Shown here: positions 49,206 through 56,857 of the stretch, in pieces
How positions within the stretch are numbered: position 1 is the first letter of the stretch
Layout of the letters: each line of letters opens with the position of its first letter
DNA from: Parvibaculum sp.
GTDB taxonomy: Bacteria > Pseudomonadota > Alphaproteobacteria > Parvibaculales > Parvibaculaceae
Direction of reading: 5' to 3'
NCBI GenBank assembly: GCA_031291615.1
Contig: JARLIS010000010.1
Coordinates: 124,001 to 188,000 of the forward strand
DNA: 64,000 nucleotides
Position numbers and translations under genes: made by a program
Notes under the pieces: model-generated
The model's input: only the letters and a program-made list of their open reading frames with translations
Told to the model about the DNA's origin: nothing
Databases searched by the model: none

Positions 49206-51155
49206 TTATTTCGCGGCCTGAAAAAGCGCCGGCGTCTCGTTCGTCGGAATGTCCACGGTGACGGTCGTTCCGCGCCCGACTTCGCTCTCGATCCTGATAG
49301 AGCCGCCGTGAAGCTCGGCAAGCGAGCGCACAAGCGCCAGGCCGAGGCCGGTGCCCTGCTTGGCAAGCTCCGCGTCGGTCGAAACCTGTTCGAAGGGCTG
49401 GGCGAGGCGGGGAATCTGTTCTTTGGGAATGCCGCGTCCGGTATCCGTCACGCGGAACCTGATGCCGCTCCCCGTCGCATCCGCGCCGACGATGATGCGC
49501 CCGCCGGGCTGCGTGAACTTCACCGCGTTGGAAAGAAGGTTGAGCAGGATCTGCTTCAGCGCCCGCTCGTCGGCGAAAATAACGGTCGACGCCGCGCCCG
49601 TGCAGATCGCCGTCGTCAGCGCGAGCCCGCTTTCCTCCGCGCGCCCGTACATCAGCTTCAACGCCGAACCGATGGCCTCGCTCACATTGATCGGTTCGCG
49701 GTGCAGCTCGTACTTGCCGGCCTCGATCTTCGACATGTCGAGAATGTCGCTGATGAGATCGAGCAGCAATCCGCCACTTTCATTGATGAGCTGCGCATAT
49801 TCGACATAGCGCGCATGGCCGAGCTTGCCGAACATTTCGAGCTTGAGCATTTCCGAAAAGCCGATGATGGCGTTCAGGGGCGTCCTGAGCTCGTGGCTCA
49901 TATTGGCGAGGAAGCGCGATTTCGTGCGGCTCGCCGCTTCGGCCCTTTCGCGCGCCTCCATCATCTCGATTTCGTGTTTCTTGCGCTCGCTGGTGTCGCG
50001 CGTGATGCCGACGATCTCGGTAAGCTTGCCCGCCTCGTCGCGCACCGCGCGCATCGTCGTCTCGAGCCAGACATAGTGCCCGTTCTTGTGGCGGAAGCGG
50101 TATTCAAACCGGAGCATGGCGCGCGACAGAACGAAGTCCCGATAGCCCGCCGACAGGCGCGCCAGATCGTCGGGATGAACGAACGCGCCCGCGCCCTTTT
50201 GGCCGGCGAAATCCTCCGGCGTGTAGCCGAGCACAACCTTCACCGAAGGCGAGAGGTAGATCATGCTGCTGTCGGGCGCGATATGGTGGATGATGTCGGT
50301 CGCCTGTTCGGCGAGAAGACGATACTTCGCTTCGCTCACCTTCATCGCTTCCTGGGCGCGCATCTCCTCGGTGACGTCTTCCGCAAGACCGACCAGTGCG
50401 CCCACTTCGTGCCGGGCGTCGGCCTCGGCATAGGCATGCGTCTTGATGTAGCGGAATGTGCCGTCGCCGGCGAGAAAGCGGGCGACGGAGGTGACCTGCT
50501 CGTTTGAGTCGAAAGCGTCGAGAAACTTCGACAGCAGAATGTCGTGGTCGTCGGGATGAATGAGCTCGCGATACCAGTCGCCGCCGCGCGGCATGTCGCG
50601 GGGCGATCGGTCGAGAATTTTGGAGACGCCCTCCGACCAGATCGGCGCGGGCTCGCCCTTCACCCAGCGCCAATAGCCGAACCGCGCCAGCCGCTCGGCC
50701 TGCTGGAGCTGATGCTCCAGACGGCGGGCTTCCGTCACGTCGCGCGAGACGCAGAGGATCGCGCCGACATCGGGATCGTTGAGGAGGTTTTTCGCCCGCG
50801 CTTCCATCCAGCGCCAGCTTCCGTCGAGATGGGGCAGGCGGAATGTCTCCATCGAGATCCATTCCGGCTTCTGGGCGCATTCGAGAATGCGGGCTCTGAC
50901 GCGCTCGCGGTCTTCCGGATGCACGCCGTCGCAGACCGGCGTGCCGATAAAGGCCGCGCCGTCATAGCCGAGCACCTCGCGCATGGCGGGGCTCTGATAG
51001 AGAATTGTTCCGTCGCGATCGAGCAGGGTCAGGATGTCGCCGGCATTTTCGACAAGCGCGCGGTAGAACTTGCCGCCGTCCGGCGCGAACGCGCCTTCGA
51101 GCCGCCAGGCTGGCGTCGCCTCGTCGTTCGTCCTCGCGCCCTTGCGATGCGCCAT
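49206..51155 (-). CDS. Hybrid-free sensor histidine kinase with three PAS domains
   Basis: A 649-residue soluble-looking histidine kinase without predicted membrane helices. It has about three PAS/PAC domains (from about residues 30, 155 and 280), a HisKA domain with phospho-acceptor His421 in MSHELRTPLNAI, and an HATPase domain with NLLSNAVKFT, DTGRGIPKEQ and GTGLGLALVRS. It has no receiver domain. The start at 51155 is chosen; 51233 is possible. No response regulator gene is adjacent, so its partner is elsewhere. Confidence 0.9.
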   Translation of the reverse strand: MAHRKGARTNDEATPAWRLEGAFAPDGGKFYRALVENAGDILTLLDRDGTILYQSPAMREVLGYDGAAFIGTPVCDGVHPEDRERVRARILECAQKPEWISMETFRLPHLDGSWRWMEARAKNLLNDPDVGAILCVSRDVTEARRLEHQLQQAERLARFGYWRWVKGEPAPIWSEGVSKILDRSPRDMPRGGDWYRELIHPDDHDILLSKFLDAFDSNEQVTSVARFLAGDGTFRYIKTHAYAEADARHEVGALVGLAEDVTEEMRAQEAMKVSEAKYRLLAEQATDIIHHIAPDSSMIYLSPSVKVVLGYTPEDFAGQKGAGAFVHPDDLARLSAGYRDFVLSRAMLRFEYRFRHKNGHYVWLETTMRAVRDEAGKLTEIVGITRDTSERKKHEIEMMEARERAEAASRTKSRFLANMSHELRTPLNAIIGFSEMLKLEMFGKLGHARYVEYAQLINESGGLLLDLISDILDMSKIEAGKYELHREPINVSEAIGSALKLMYGRAEESGLALTTAICTGAASTVIFADERALKQILLNLLSNAVKFTQPGGRIIVGADATGSGIRFRVTDTGRGIPKEQIPRLAQPFEQVSTDAELAKQGTGLGLALVRSLAELHGGSIRIESEVGRGTTVTVDIPTNETPALFQAAK

Positions 51156-51331
51156 GCTCCACCCCACCTCGGCCGATCGCCGCCGACACGCGATATGTGC
51201 GGACATTCTGTCGGCACACAGCGTATGGCTCATGCTAGGGGGGCGAACTTTAAGATATGTTGAAGCGTGCTGCCGTTAACCCGGCGCTAACCACGTTTCG
51301 GTCGGCGTCGCGCGACGTCGCGGACCCGCCT

Positions 51332-52399
51332 TCAGGCGTCGCCGCGCTGGACGAGCTCCCAGGCCTTGTTCGCGAGATTGGCGCAGGCATCGCCCAGAGT
51401 CTTGGCGCGTTCCGAACTCGCATTGCCGTCGAGGCCCCGCTTGTAGACGCCCTGGCTGATCGAGGCGAGACGGAACATCGAGAAGGCGAGGTAGAAGTTG
51501 AAATCCTCGATGCCGTCGCGCCCCGCATGGCGGCAATATTCCGCGACATATTCCTCGATCGTCGGCACGCCCGGCGTCTTGCTGCGGTCCACCTGCGGCG
51601 CGCTGCTGGCGACGCCCATCAGATCGTACATGCAGTTATAGGCGACGTCGGCCAGCGGATGGCCGATGGTGCAGAGCTCCCAGTCGAGCACGGCGATCAT
51701 GCGCGGCTCGGTCGCATGGAACATGGTGTTGCCGATGCGGTAGTCGCCATGCGCGATGGTGACGAGCTCTTCGCCCGGAATATGCGCCGGCAGATATTTG
51801 ATGAGTTCTTCCATGGACGGAATATCGGTCGTCTGCGCGCCGCGATACTGCTTGATCCAGCGCCCGATCTGGCGCTCGAAATAATTGCCCGGCTTGCCGA
51901 AATCGCCGAGGCCGACCTTCTGGTAATCGACCTTGTGCAGTTTGGCGAGATTGGCGGCGAGGTTCGAATAGACCGCGCGGCGCTCCGCCTCGTTCGATTC
52001 CGGCATGGTGGAATCGCGGAACACGCGGCCGTCGAGATATTCCATGATGTAGAAGGCCGTGCCGATGACGCTGTCGTCCTCGCACAGCGCATACATATGC
52101 GGCACCGGCACGTCGGTTTCGGCCAGCGCCTTCATCACGCGATATTCGCGGTCGATCTGGTGCGCGCTCGCCAGCAGCACGCCCGGCGGCTTCTTGCGCA
52201 TGACATAGCGGCGCTTCGGCGTCGTGAGAAGGAAGGTGGGGTTCGACTGTCCGCCCGAAAACTGAAGAACCTCGAGCGGGCCCGAAAATCCGTCCACCGC
52301 GTCGCGGGCATAAGCCTCAAGCCGCTTCACGTCGAAACGATGCGCCTCGCGCACTTCGCCCGTTTCCGCCTCGGCGCCTTGCTGGGCCGCATCCGCCAT
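51332..52399 (-). CDS. Aminoglycoside phosphotransferase-like kinase (ACAD10/11 APH type)
   Basis: A 355-residue kinase-fold phosphotransferase, paralogous to 20319-21419. It has the catalytic loop IAHGDYRIGNTM and the metal-site AVLDWELCTIGHPLAD, and the QFSGGQSNPTFLL glycine loop. It shares GDFGKPGNYF with the paralogue. In the ACAD10/11 family this domain phosphorylates the 4-hydroxyl of acyl-CoAs. An acyl-CoA dehydrogenase of the matching type lies about 3 kb away on the other strand. Confidence 0.88.
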   Translation of the reverse strand: MADAAQQGAEAETGEVREAHRFDVKRLEAYARDAVDGFSGPLEVLQFSGGQSNPTFLLTTPKRRYVMRKKPPGVLLASAHQIDREYRVMKALAETDVPVPHMYALCEDDSVIGTAFYIMEYLDGRVFRDSTMPESNEAERRAVYSNLAANLAKLHKVDYQKVGLGDFGKPGNYFERQIGRWIKQYRGAQTTDIPSMEELIKYLPAHIPGEELVTIAHGDYRIGNTMFHATEPRMIAVLDWELCTIGHPLADVAYNCMYDLMGVASSAPQVDRSKTPGVPTIEEYVAEYCRHAGRDGIEDFNFYLAFSMFRLASISQGVYKRGLDGNASSERAKTLGDACANLANKAWELVQRGDA

Positions 52400-52506
52400 G
52401 ACCGTCTCCCGAATGAGTTTTTTGTTGGGAGTGGTTTAGCATGAGGGCATGAGCGCGCAAAGACGCGCCGCGAAAGGCCCGTTTCCTCGGCGTAAGCGAG
52501 CGGCGG

Positions 52507-53529
52507 TCAGGCCGCCCGGTCGTCAGCCGGCTTGAAACCTTCGGCCATCGTGCCGTCAAGGCGGCTCCGCCTTGCATTGTGAACCAGCGTGCCGCGCTGG
52601 TCCTCGTCGTCGGGCTTCGACGTCGCCATGCGGATGACCTCGGCGTAGTTCGCCTTCGTCTCCATGCGCGGACCCCAGCCATTGGCGATCAGGAAAGCGC
52701 GCGTCTTCGGCAGGTTGTAGCAGGGCACCCACATCATCAGGTGATGCTCGACGTGATAATTGACCCAATAGGGCGCGATGGTCGCGCGCTCGAACAGATT
52801 GGCCTTCGTCGTGCGCGCATTACGGAAGCGGTCGTTATTGTCCGGCACCATCGCATGTTCGGCGATGTTGCGGATGCGCGTGATCGCCTGCTGCCAGGTG
52901 AGGAAGGGGAGCAGCCAGAGCGCGAAATAGAGATACCAGTGCCCGCTCGCGGCCAGGATGGCGAAGATGACGGCCTGCGCGATCGTCGCCCGGCCGAGCT
53001 TGCGCCAGTAGTTTTGGAGGCGGCGCGAAAGCGGCCATTCGGGCTTGCCGAGCGCATTGAGAATCTGCGCCTTGCGCTGCTGATAGCCCGTCTGCCCCGT
53101 GATGTCCCGGACCATCTTGCGGCGGAAGCTTTTCTTGGTGATCGGGAAGGGCGCGGACAGCACGAGGTCCGGATCTTCCTTCTGCTGCGTATTGGCGTGA
53201 TGCGTCAGGTGATAGCGGCGATAGGCAAGCGTCTCGGCCATCGTCGGATAGGCGCAGAGCCACTGGCTGACGAACATGTTGAGCTTCGCATTGTGGCAGA
53301 GAATGCCATGCGCGCCGTCATGCATCAGGATCGCAAGGCCGAGCTGGCGCGTGCCGATGATGACGACGGCGGCGAGAAACGTGATCGGGTTCGGAAACCA
53401 GACGAAAAGCGCCATCGCGCCGAATATGACGCCCCATGCGTGAGCCACGCACCAGAGCCCCTTGAGGTCCGAACGCTCGCGCACGATGGCGAGCTGCGCC
53501 GGGTTCAGAAGTTCGCTTGCGCTGCTCAT
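52507..53529 (-). CDS. Membrane fatty acid desaturase
   Basis: A 340-residue integral membrane di-iron desaturase. The three histidine boxes are complete: HDGAHG, HLTHHANTQ and YHVEHHLM, with hydrophobic pairs between (for example FGAMALFVWFPNPITFLAAV). It probably desaturates membrane phospholipid acyl chains. The start overlaps the stop of the upstream tetR by 4 bp, so regulator and enzyme are one operon. Confidence 0.92.
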   Translation of the reverse strand: MSSASELLNPAQLAIVRERSDLKGLWCVAHAWGVIFGAMALFVWFPNPITFLAAVVIIGTRQLGLAILMHDGAHGILCHNAKLNMFVSQWLCAYPTMAETLAYRRYHLTHHANTQQKEDPDLVLSAPFPITKKSFRRKMVRDITGQTGYQQRKAQILNALGKPEWPLSRRLQNYWRKLGRATIAQAVIFAILAASGHWYLYFALWLLPFLTWQQAITRIRNIAEHAMVPDNNDRFRNARTTKANLFERATIAPYWVNYHVEHHLMMWVPCYNLPKTRAFLIANGWGPRMETKANYAEVIRMATSKPDDEDQRGTLVHNARRSRLDGTMAEGFKPADDRAA

Positions 53530-54173
53530 GCGCTCCTCCTCATGTCGCCGATTGTCTTTGCGCCCGCGCCTTCGACACCGGCGAGACAGAAGCGCACGAT
53601 CTCCTCGATCACGCGCTCGCCCTTTTCTTCAAGCTCGTGGGATTCGGGCGCAAGCGGCCCGATCAGCGCGGTCGGAATGGCGCCCGCGATGCAGGCCGCC
53701 GCGATCCGCACGTCGAGCGGCGGAAACTCGCCCGCCGCCACGCCGTCGGCAAGTATGCCCGCGAAAATATCGCCATGCATCCGGCGAAAGCGCGCCCGCT
53801 CCTCGGCAAGGCCGACATCGACGGGCTCGGCCAGCAGCGCATAGGCCAGTCTGCGCCCGCGCACCGCGCGGCCCGCAAATGTGTAGAGAACTTCGGTGAG
53901 CCGCGTCGCGGCTGATGCTTTGCCGGCGGCGATGCTCGCAAGCACGTTCATCTCGCGCGCCGACACTTCGCGGAACACCTGACGGCAAAGCTCTTCCTTG
54001 GACGGGAAGTAGCGGTAAAGCGTGCCGGTGGCGACGCCGGCCTTGCGCGCGACTTCCGTCATCTGCGCGGCGGCGAAGCCTCCCTCGGAGACGAGATCGC
54101 GGGCGGCATTCAGTATGGCGCGGCGATTATCGGCAAGCCGGGCGGCGACATTGTCTGTGCGACGATAGGCCAA
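53526..54173 (-). CDS. TetR-family regulator of the desaturase
   Basis: A 215-residue TetR repressor with helix-turn-helix RRAILNAARDLVSEGGF and TEVARKAGVATGTLYRYFPS. I choose TTG at 54173 because GGAGG lies 8 bases upstream; the ATG at 54188 has no ribosome site. The gene is first in an operon with the fatty acid desaturase. Two dyads just upstream suggest it represses its own operon, as DesT-type regulators do. Confidence 0.88.
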   Translation of the reverse strand: MAYRRTDNVAARLADNRRAILNAARDLVSEGGFAAAQMTEVARKAGVATGTLYRYFPSKEELCRQVFREVSAREMNVLASIAAGKASAATRLTEVLYTFAGRAVRGRRLAYALLAEPVDVGLAEERARFRRMHGDIFAGILADGVAAGEFPPLDVRIAAACIAGAIPTALIGPLAPESHELEEKGERVIEEIVRFCLAGVEGAGAKTIGDMRRSA

Positions 54174-54180
54174 TGCGTGA

Positions 54181-54216
54181 ACCTCCATTCAATGGAGGTA
54201 CTGAACCACGGTTCAG
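54181..54216. promoter_or_regulatory. Two adjacent operator dyads upstream of tetR-desaturase
   Basis: ACCTCCATT-C-AATGGAGGT (54181-54199) and CTGAACC-AC-GGTTCAG (54201-54216) are both perfect inverted repeats. The second is a typical TetR-type operator. The first includes the GGAGG ribosome site and could also form an mRNA hairpin (6-bp stem, 7-base loop) that hides it. Confidence 0.7.
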
Positions 54217-54288
54217 ATCGAATCGTCAAGCAGGGGGCCGGTCTCCGTGCCGCATCCGCGCAAGAAATGAACCGATATTTCTTGCGGC

Positions 54289-54336
54289 GCAAAAGAAAAC
54301 CCCGGCGGATGATCCGAACCGGAGTTCTTTTCTTCT
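54289..54336 (-). terminator. Possible terminator after the 56-aa gene
   Basis: On the minus strand AACTCCGG and CCGGGGTT flank an imperfect stem followed by TTCTTTTG. It lies about 22 bp beyond the stop codon of the 54358-54528 gene. The pairing is imperfect. Confidence 0.45.
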
Positions 54337-54357
54337 CGTCTATCGCCTAGCCGATAT

Positions 54358-54528
54358 CAGTCGGCGGCCTTCAGAACCGGCGCGAAACCCTGATCAGCGG
54401 CCGGTTTCGCCTTCACAAGCGCCGGCTTGGCCTTGGGCTCGACCTGCACCATAAGGTCGCGCGACCAGGACATGCCGGTGAAGATACCCGCAGCCGTCGC
54501 CGAAGCGTTGAGCCATTCTCTGAACATG
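54358..54528 (-). CDS. Small unrecognised protein (56 aa)
   Basis: A 56-residue frame, beginning MFREWLNASATAAGIFTGMS, with a strong AAAGGAG 6 bases upstream of the ATG at 54528. Codon usage is like the neighbouring chromosomal genes. The middle is Lys/Pro/Ala-rich (VEPKAKPALVKAKPAA). I do not recognise it. A promoter-like TTGTTC-N16-TATATT lies upstream at about 54569-54596. It is just left of the insertion element. Confidence 0.65.
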
Positions 54529-54615
54529 GGTTTCTCCTTTCAGGCAGCATGATGCTGCAACGCAACAAATATAATCTTCCGGCGGCGGCGAACAAGCACT
54601 GAACCCTGCGTCATT

Positions 54616-54629
54616 TTCGCCCGCGCAAT
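54616..54629. repeat. Left 14-bp direct repeat (target duplication)
   Basis: TTCGCCCGCGCAAT, identical to 56858-56871. The left copy runs 2 bases into the inverted repeat as I aligned it, so the exact boundary is uncertain. It is consistent with target-site duplication by one insertion. Confidence 0.7.
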
Positions 54630-54636
54630 TATCCCC

Positions 54637-54665
54637 TTGACGCAGGTACAGATTGAACCTATATT
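54637..54665 (+). promoter_or_regulatory. Transposase promoter overlapping the left inverted repeat
   Basis: TTGACG (54637-54642), 17-base spacer, TATATT (54660-54665): a near-consensus sigma-70 promoter. The -35 box is inside the left inverted repeat; in the right repeat the same position reads TAGACG. Confidence 0.75.
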
Positions 54666-54685
54666 CATGGGCATAGGAGATGCCC

Positions 54686-55567
54686 ATGTCCGCCGAAAAA
54701 ATGACCGTCCGCCAGTTCTTCGCCCGATTCCCGGATGATGATGCCTGCCTTGAGCACGTCATGACGGTCCGGTTCGGTCTGCGGCACACCTGCACGGCCT
54801 GCGGCGTCGAGGCGACGTTTCACAAGCTGGCGAACCGCAAGGCTTACTCCTGCGCCCAATGCGGCGCTCACCTGTACCCCTGCGCCGGTACGATCTTTCA
54901 GGACAGCCGGACGCCGCTGACGCTGTGGTTCTATGCGATCTATCTCTTTGTCGTGACGCGCCACGGCGTAAGCGGCAAAGAGCTGGAGCGCCAGCTTGGC
55001 GTCACCTACAAAACGGCCTACCGGATGGGCATGCAAATCCGCAAGCTGATGGCCGCGACCGACAATGTGCCGATGCTGCAAGGCCATATCGAGATGGATG
55101 AGGCATATGTTGGCGGTCGTCGTCCCGGCGGCTTTACGGGGCGCGGAGCTGACGGAAAGACGGTCGTCTTCGGCGTAAAACAGCGCGGCGGCAGCATCTT
55201 TACGGAAGTGGTCGCAAATGCCCGCCGCGATACACTGCGCGCCATTGTAAGCGACCGAGTATCGCCGTGGTCGATCGTTTCGACCGACAAGTGGGCGGCC
55301 TACAAATTACTAAAGGAAGACGGCTTCATTCACGGGACCGTTGACCACGGCAAGAAAGAGTATGCCCGCTACGACGAAGAACTGGACGTTGTGCATCACG
55401 TCAACAACGTCGAAAGCTTCTGGAGGCTGTTCAAGAAGTCGGTGCAGGGCACCCACATTCACATCTCGCCCAAGCACATGCAGAAGTATCTTAACGAGTT
55501 CGCTTTCCGCTCGAACCATCGCGAGATGAAGAACGCGATGTTTGATCTTCTGATCGGGGCGCTTTGA
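54686..55567 (+). CDS. IS1595-family transposase (ISXO2-like)
   Basis: A 293-residue DDE transposase. An N-terminal zinc ribbon (CTAC and CAQC, about residues 32-60) is followed by the ISXO2-like catalytic domain with Asp138 in EMDEAYVGGRR, Asp201 in STDKWAAY, and the third acidic site in NNVESFWRLFKK (Asn241-Glu243). The start at 54686 has AGGAG 7 bases upstream; 54680 has none at proper distance. It is intact. Its 3' end overlaps the antisense 71-aa gene by 77 bp. Confidence 0.95.
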   Translation: MSAEKMTVRQFFARFPDDDACLEHVMTVRFGLRHTCTACGVEATFHKLANRKAYSCAQCGAHLYPCAGTIFQDSRTPLTLWFYAIYLFVVTRHGVSGKELERQLGVTYKTAYRMGMQIRKLMAATDNVPMLQGHIEMDEAYVGGRRPGGFTGRGADGKTVVFGVKQRGGSIFTEVVANARRDTLRAIVSDRVSPWSIVSTDKWAAYKLLKEDGFIHGTVDHGKKEYARYDEELDVVHHVNNVESFWRLFKKSVQGTHIHISPKHMQKYLNEFAFRSNHREMKNAMFDLLIGAL

Positions 55568-55706
55568 TCGTCGTTTCGAGGGCGGCTAACAGTTCCTGGG
55601 TATCGGCCGGCGTGACGCCGCGCGCCTCTTCCTGCTGGATGAACTCTTCCAGTCTTCCGGTAGCGAGCGCTTCGCTGAGGCTTAACCGTGAATCGTCGTT
55701 CATCAT
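55491..55706 (-). CDS. 71-aa passenger protein of the IS1595 element
   Basis: A 71-residue protein, MMNDDSRLSLSEALATGRLE at the N-terminus and a basic Ser-rich C-terminus ending DGSSGKRTR. The N-terminal half is predicted helical and acidic; the tail looks disordered. Similar small proteins occur next to IS1595-type transposases, as far as I recall. The function is unknown. The 3' part overlaps the end of the transposase gene on the opposite strand. Confidence 0.62.
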   Translation of the reverse strand: MMNDDSRLSLSEALATGRLEEFIQQEEARGVTPADTQELLAALETTIKAPRSEDQTSRSSSRDGSSGKRTR

Positions 55707-55741
55707 ATTCCCGTGGACGAATCCGCTTCTAGTATGATAGA

Positions 55742-55773
55742 CAAAAAAGAAGCGGGCGGCAAAAGCCGCCCGC
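55742..55773 (-). terminator. Strong intrinsic terminator of the RNA candidate
   Basis: Stem GCGGGCGGC (55752-55760) with GCCGCCCGC (55765-55773), loop of four, followed on the minus strand by TTCTTTTTTG. It ends transcription 36 bp before the 71-aa gene start. Confidence 0.9.
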
Positions 55774-55975
55774 CCGGTTAGTTCCTTAACAAGAGCAGCG
55801 GTAGCTTATAGCCAGCCGCTGCACTGGCTTCCGGAAGATTTCCGGACCTGTGTTTAGGCATCTAACCGCCTTAGTACCGGGAACTACCAGCCCCGGCTCT
55901 GGCCTGCGTCACACAGGATAACGGCGAAATTGCCGTCATATGGGCTCCGAGTTCGCACCTCGGAGCCCAATTCAT
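55742..55975 (-). ncRNA. Candidate structured RNA inside the transposon
   Basis: A 234-base non-coding stretch, read on the minus strand, is dense with perfect complementarity: an 11-bp hairpin (55941-55951/55959-55969), ACGGC/GCCGT (55921-55936), a long-range CCTGTGT/ACACAGG pair (55847-55853 and 55911-55917), hairpin TCCGGAA/TTCCGGA (55830-55846), a pseudoknot from GCAGCGG (55795-55801), CCGCTGC (55816-55822), AGCCAG (55810-55815) and CTGGCT (55824-55829), and a closing helix of 9 bp (55776-55785/55880-55888). It ends in an intrinsic terminator. It is not recognised as tmRNA, RNase P, SRP RNA or a known riboswitch. Confidence 0.65.
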
Positions 55976-56440
55976 TTAACCCCTTGATCCATTTAGCATT
56001 GTCGGTGTGGGCGATTCTCCGGCGGGATCAGCCTTGGGGTAATAAAACTTGCCTTTTTTCTTGATTCGTCCCGCCTTAGTGAGCCGCCAAATAACAGGGC
56101 GAACACCATCTGATTTTGCGTCCGGCTTCCATCGCTGCTGAATGGTCGCGAAAATTTCTCCGGCCGTAACGCCGCGTCGAGATGCGGCGTATGCCTCCTG
56201 AACAACGGTCGCAATCATATCCGGCACGGTCGCTGGCACGGGCTGTTCGTCTTCAACGCCAGTAACGGTTTCCGTCTTTACGGCTCCTCCGCCAATGCTT
56301 GCCAAAACACGCTCTGCTGTCTCGTACTCAGCATCGCGAGCCTCTAGGGTTTCAAGTTCCGCGCGCAGCCTCTCGATGTCCTCGCGGAGTTCTCTCCGGC
56401 GGGCGGCAATCACAAGAGCTGGTACAGGTGCGTTTTGCAT
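55976..56440 (-). CDS. 154-aa coiled-coil/winged-helix-like passenger protein
   Basis: A 154-residue soluble protein. Residues about 12-48 (ARRRELREDIERLRAELETL) form a strong coiled coil, and the C-terminal half (MIATVVQEAYAASRRGVTAG, then IWRLTKAGRIKKKGKFYY) resembles a winged helix. GC content is lower than in chromosomal genes, suggesting transfer with the element. A possible TTGACA -35 element lies at 56470-56475 very close to the ATG, with no ribosome site, so it may be leaderless. I do not recognise a family. Confidence 0.7.
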   Translation of the reverse strand: MQNAPVPALVIAARRRELREDIERLRAELETLEARDAEYETAERVLASIGGGAVKTETVTGVEDEQPVPATVPDMIATVVQEAYAASRRGVTAGEIFATIQQRWKPDAKSDGVRPVIWRLTKAGRIKKKGKFYYPKADPAGESPTPTMLNGSRG

Positions 56441-56782
56441 GACCGAGATATGCCAGCGCCGGGAGGCCGTGTCAACTTTCGCGCGTTATAGATCGTGACT
56501 ACCTGTGAATCGCACATATCGCGTTACATCAAGTGCAATTGGCTCACACGGTTTTGCTTTGCATAGAGCGCTAAATGAAAGGCGAAATCCCTAGGCTTTC
56601 TGCGGTTGACGCGTTGCCAAACGTTACACCTTGTATACACAACTGGACCACATCGGAATCACAAATTTCCCTCGATGCTTGATACCGGGCGTTTAACGTG
56701 GAGCGGAGTGAAATTACGACTGTCATTGCGAATCGGACATTTTTCCGATCTCCGATTCATAGAAATCGCCAGCGCGCCAGCG

Positions 56783-56815
56783 AAAAGCCCTGCCAGCAAT
56801 AATCTGTGGCAGGGC
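56783..56815 (-). terminator. Terminator-like hairpin at right end of the element
   Basis: GCCCTGCCA (56787-56795) pairs with TGGCAGGGC (56807-56815) and is followed by TTTT on the minus strand. No gene lies between it and the right inverted repeat, so it may block read-through from outside into the element. Confidence 0.6.
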
Positions 56816-56857
56816 CTAATGAACGGTCTAATTACCTGCGTCTAGGGGATAATCCCG

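Larger units (their letters stand above)
54628..56853. mobile_element. IS1595-family transposon with passenger genes
   Basis: A unit of about 2.2 kb bounded by an inverted repeat: left ATTATCCCCTTGACGCAGGTA (54628-54648) and its near-perfect complement at 56833-56853, matching at 20 of 21 bases. A 14-bp direct repeat TTCGCCCGCGCAAT flanks both ends (54616-54629 and 56858-56871). The IS1595 family normally gives 8-bp duplications, so exact ends are uncertain by a few bases. Content: transposase (plus), a 71-aa gene, a structured RNA candidate and a 154-aa gene (all minus). Larger IS1595 subgroups with passenger genes are known. Confidence 0.85.

Noticed and set aside
55940..55970. tRNA-like hairpin
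   Set aside because: The 11-bp stem has no T-arm or anticodon arm beside it and no CCA end.
55742..55975. Known RNA classes as explanation (tmRNA, SRP RNA, RNase P)
   Set aside because: The CAGGTCCGGAA piece resembles SRP RNA only over a few bases, there is no tag-peptide frame as in tmRNA, and RNase P conserved segments are missing.
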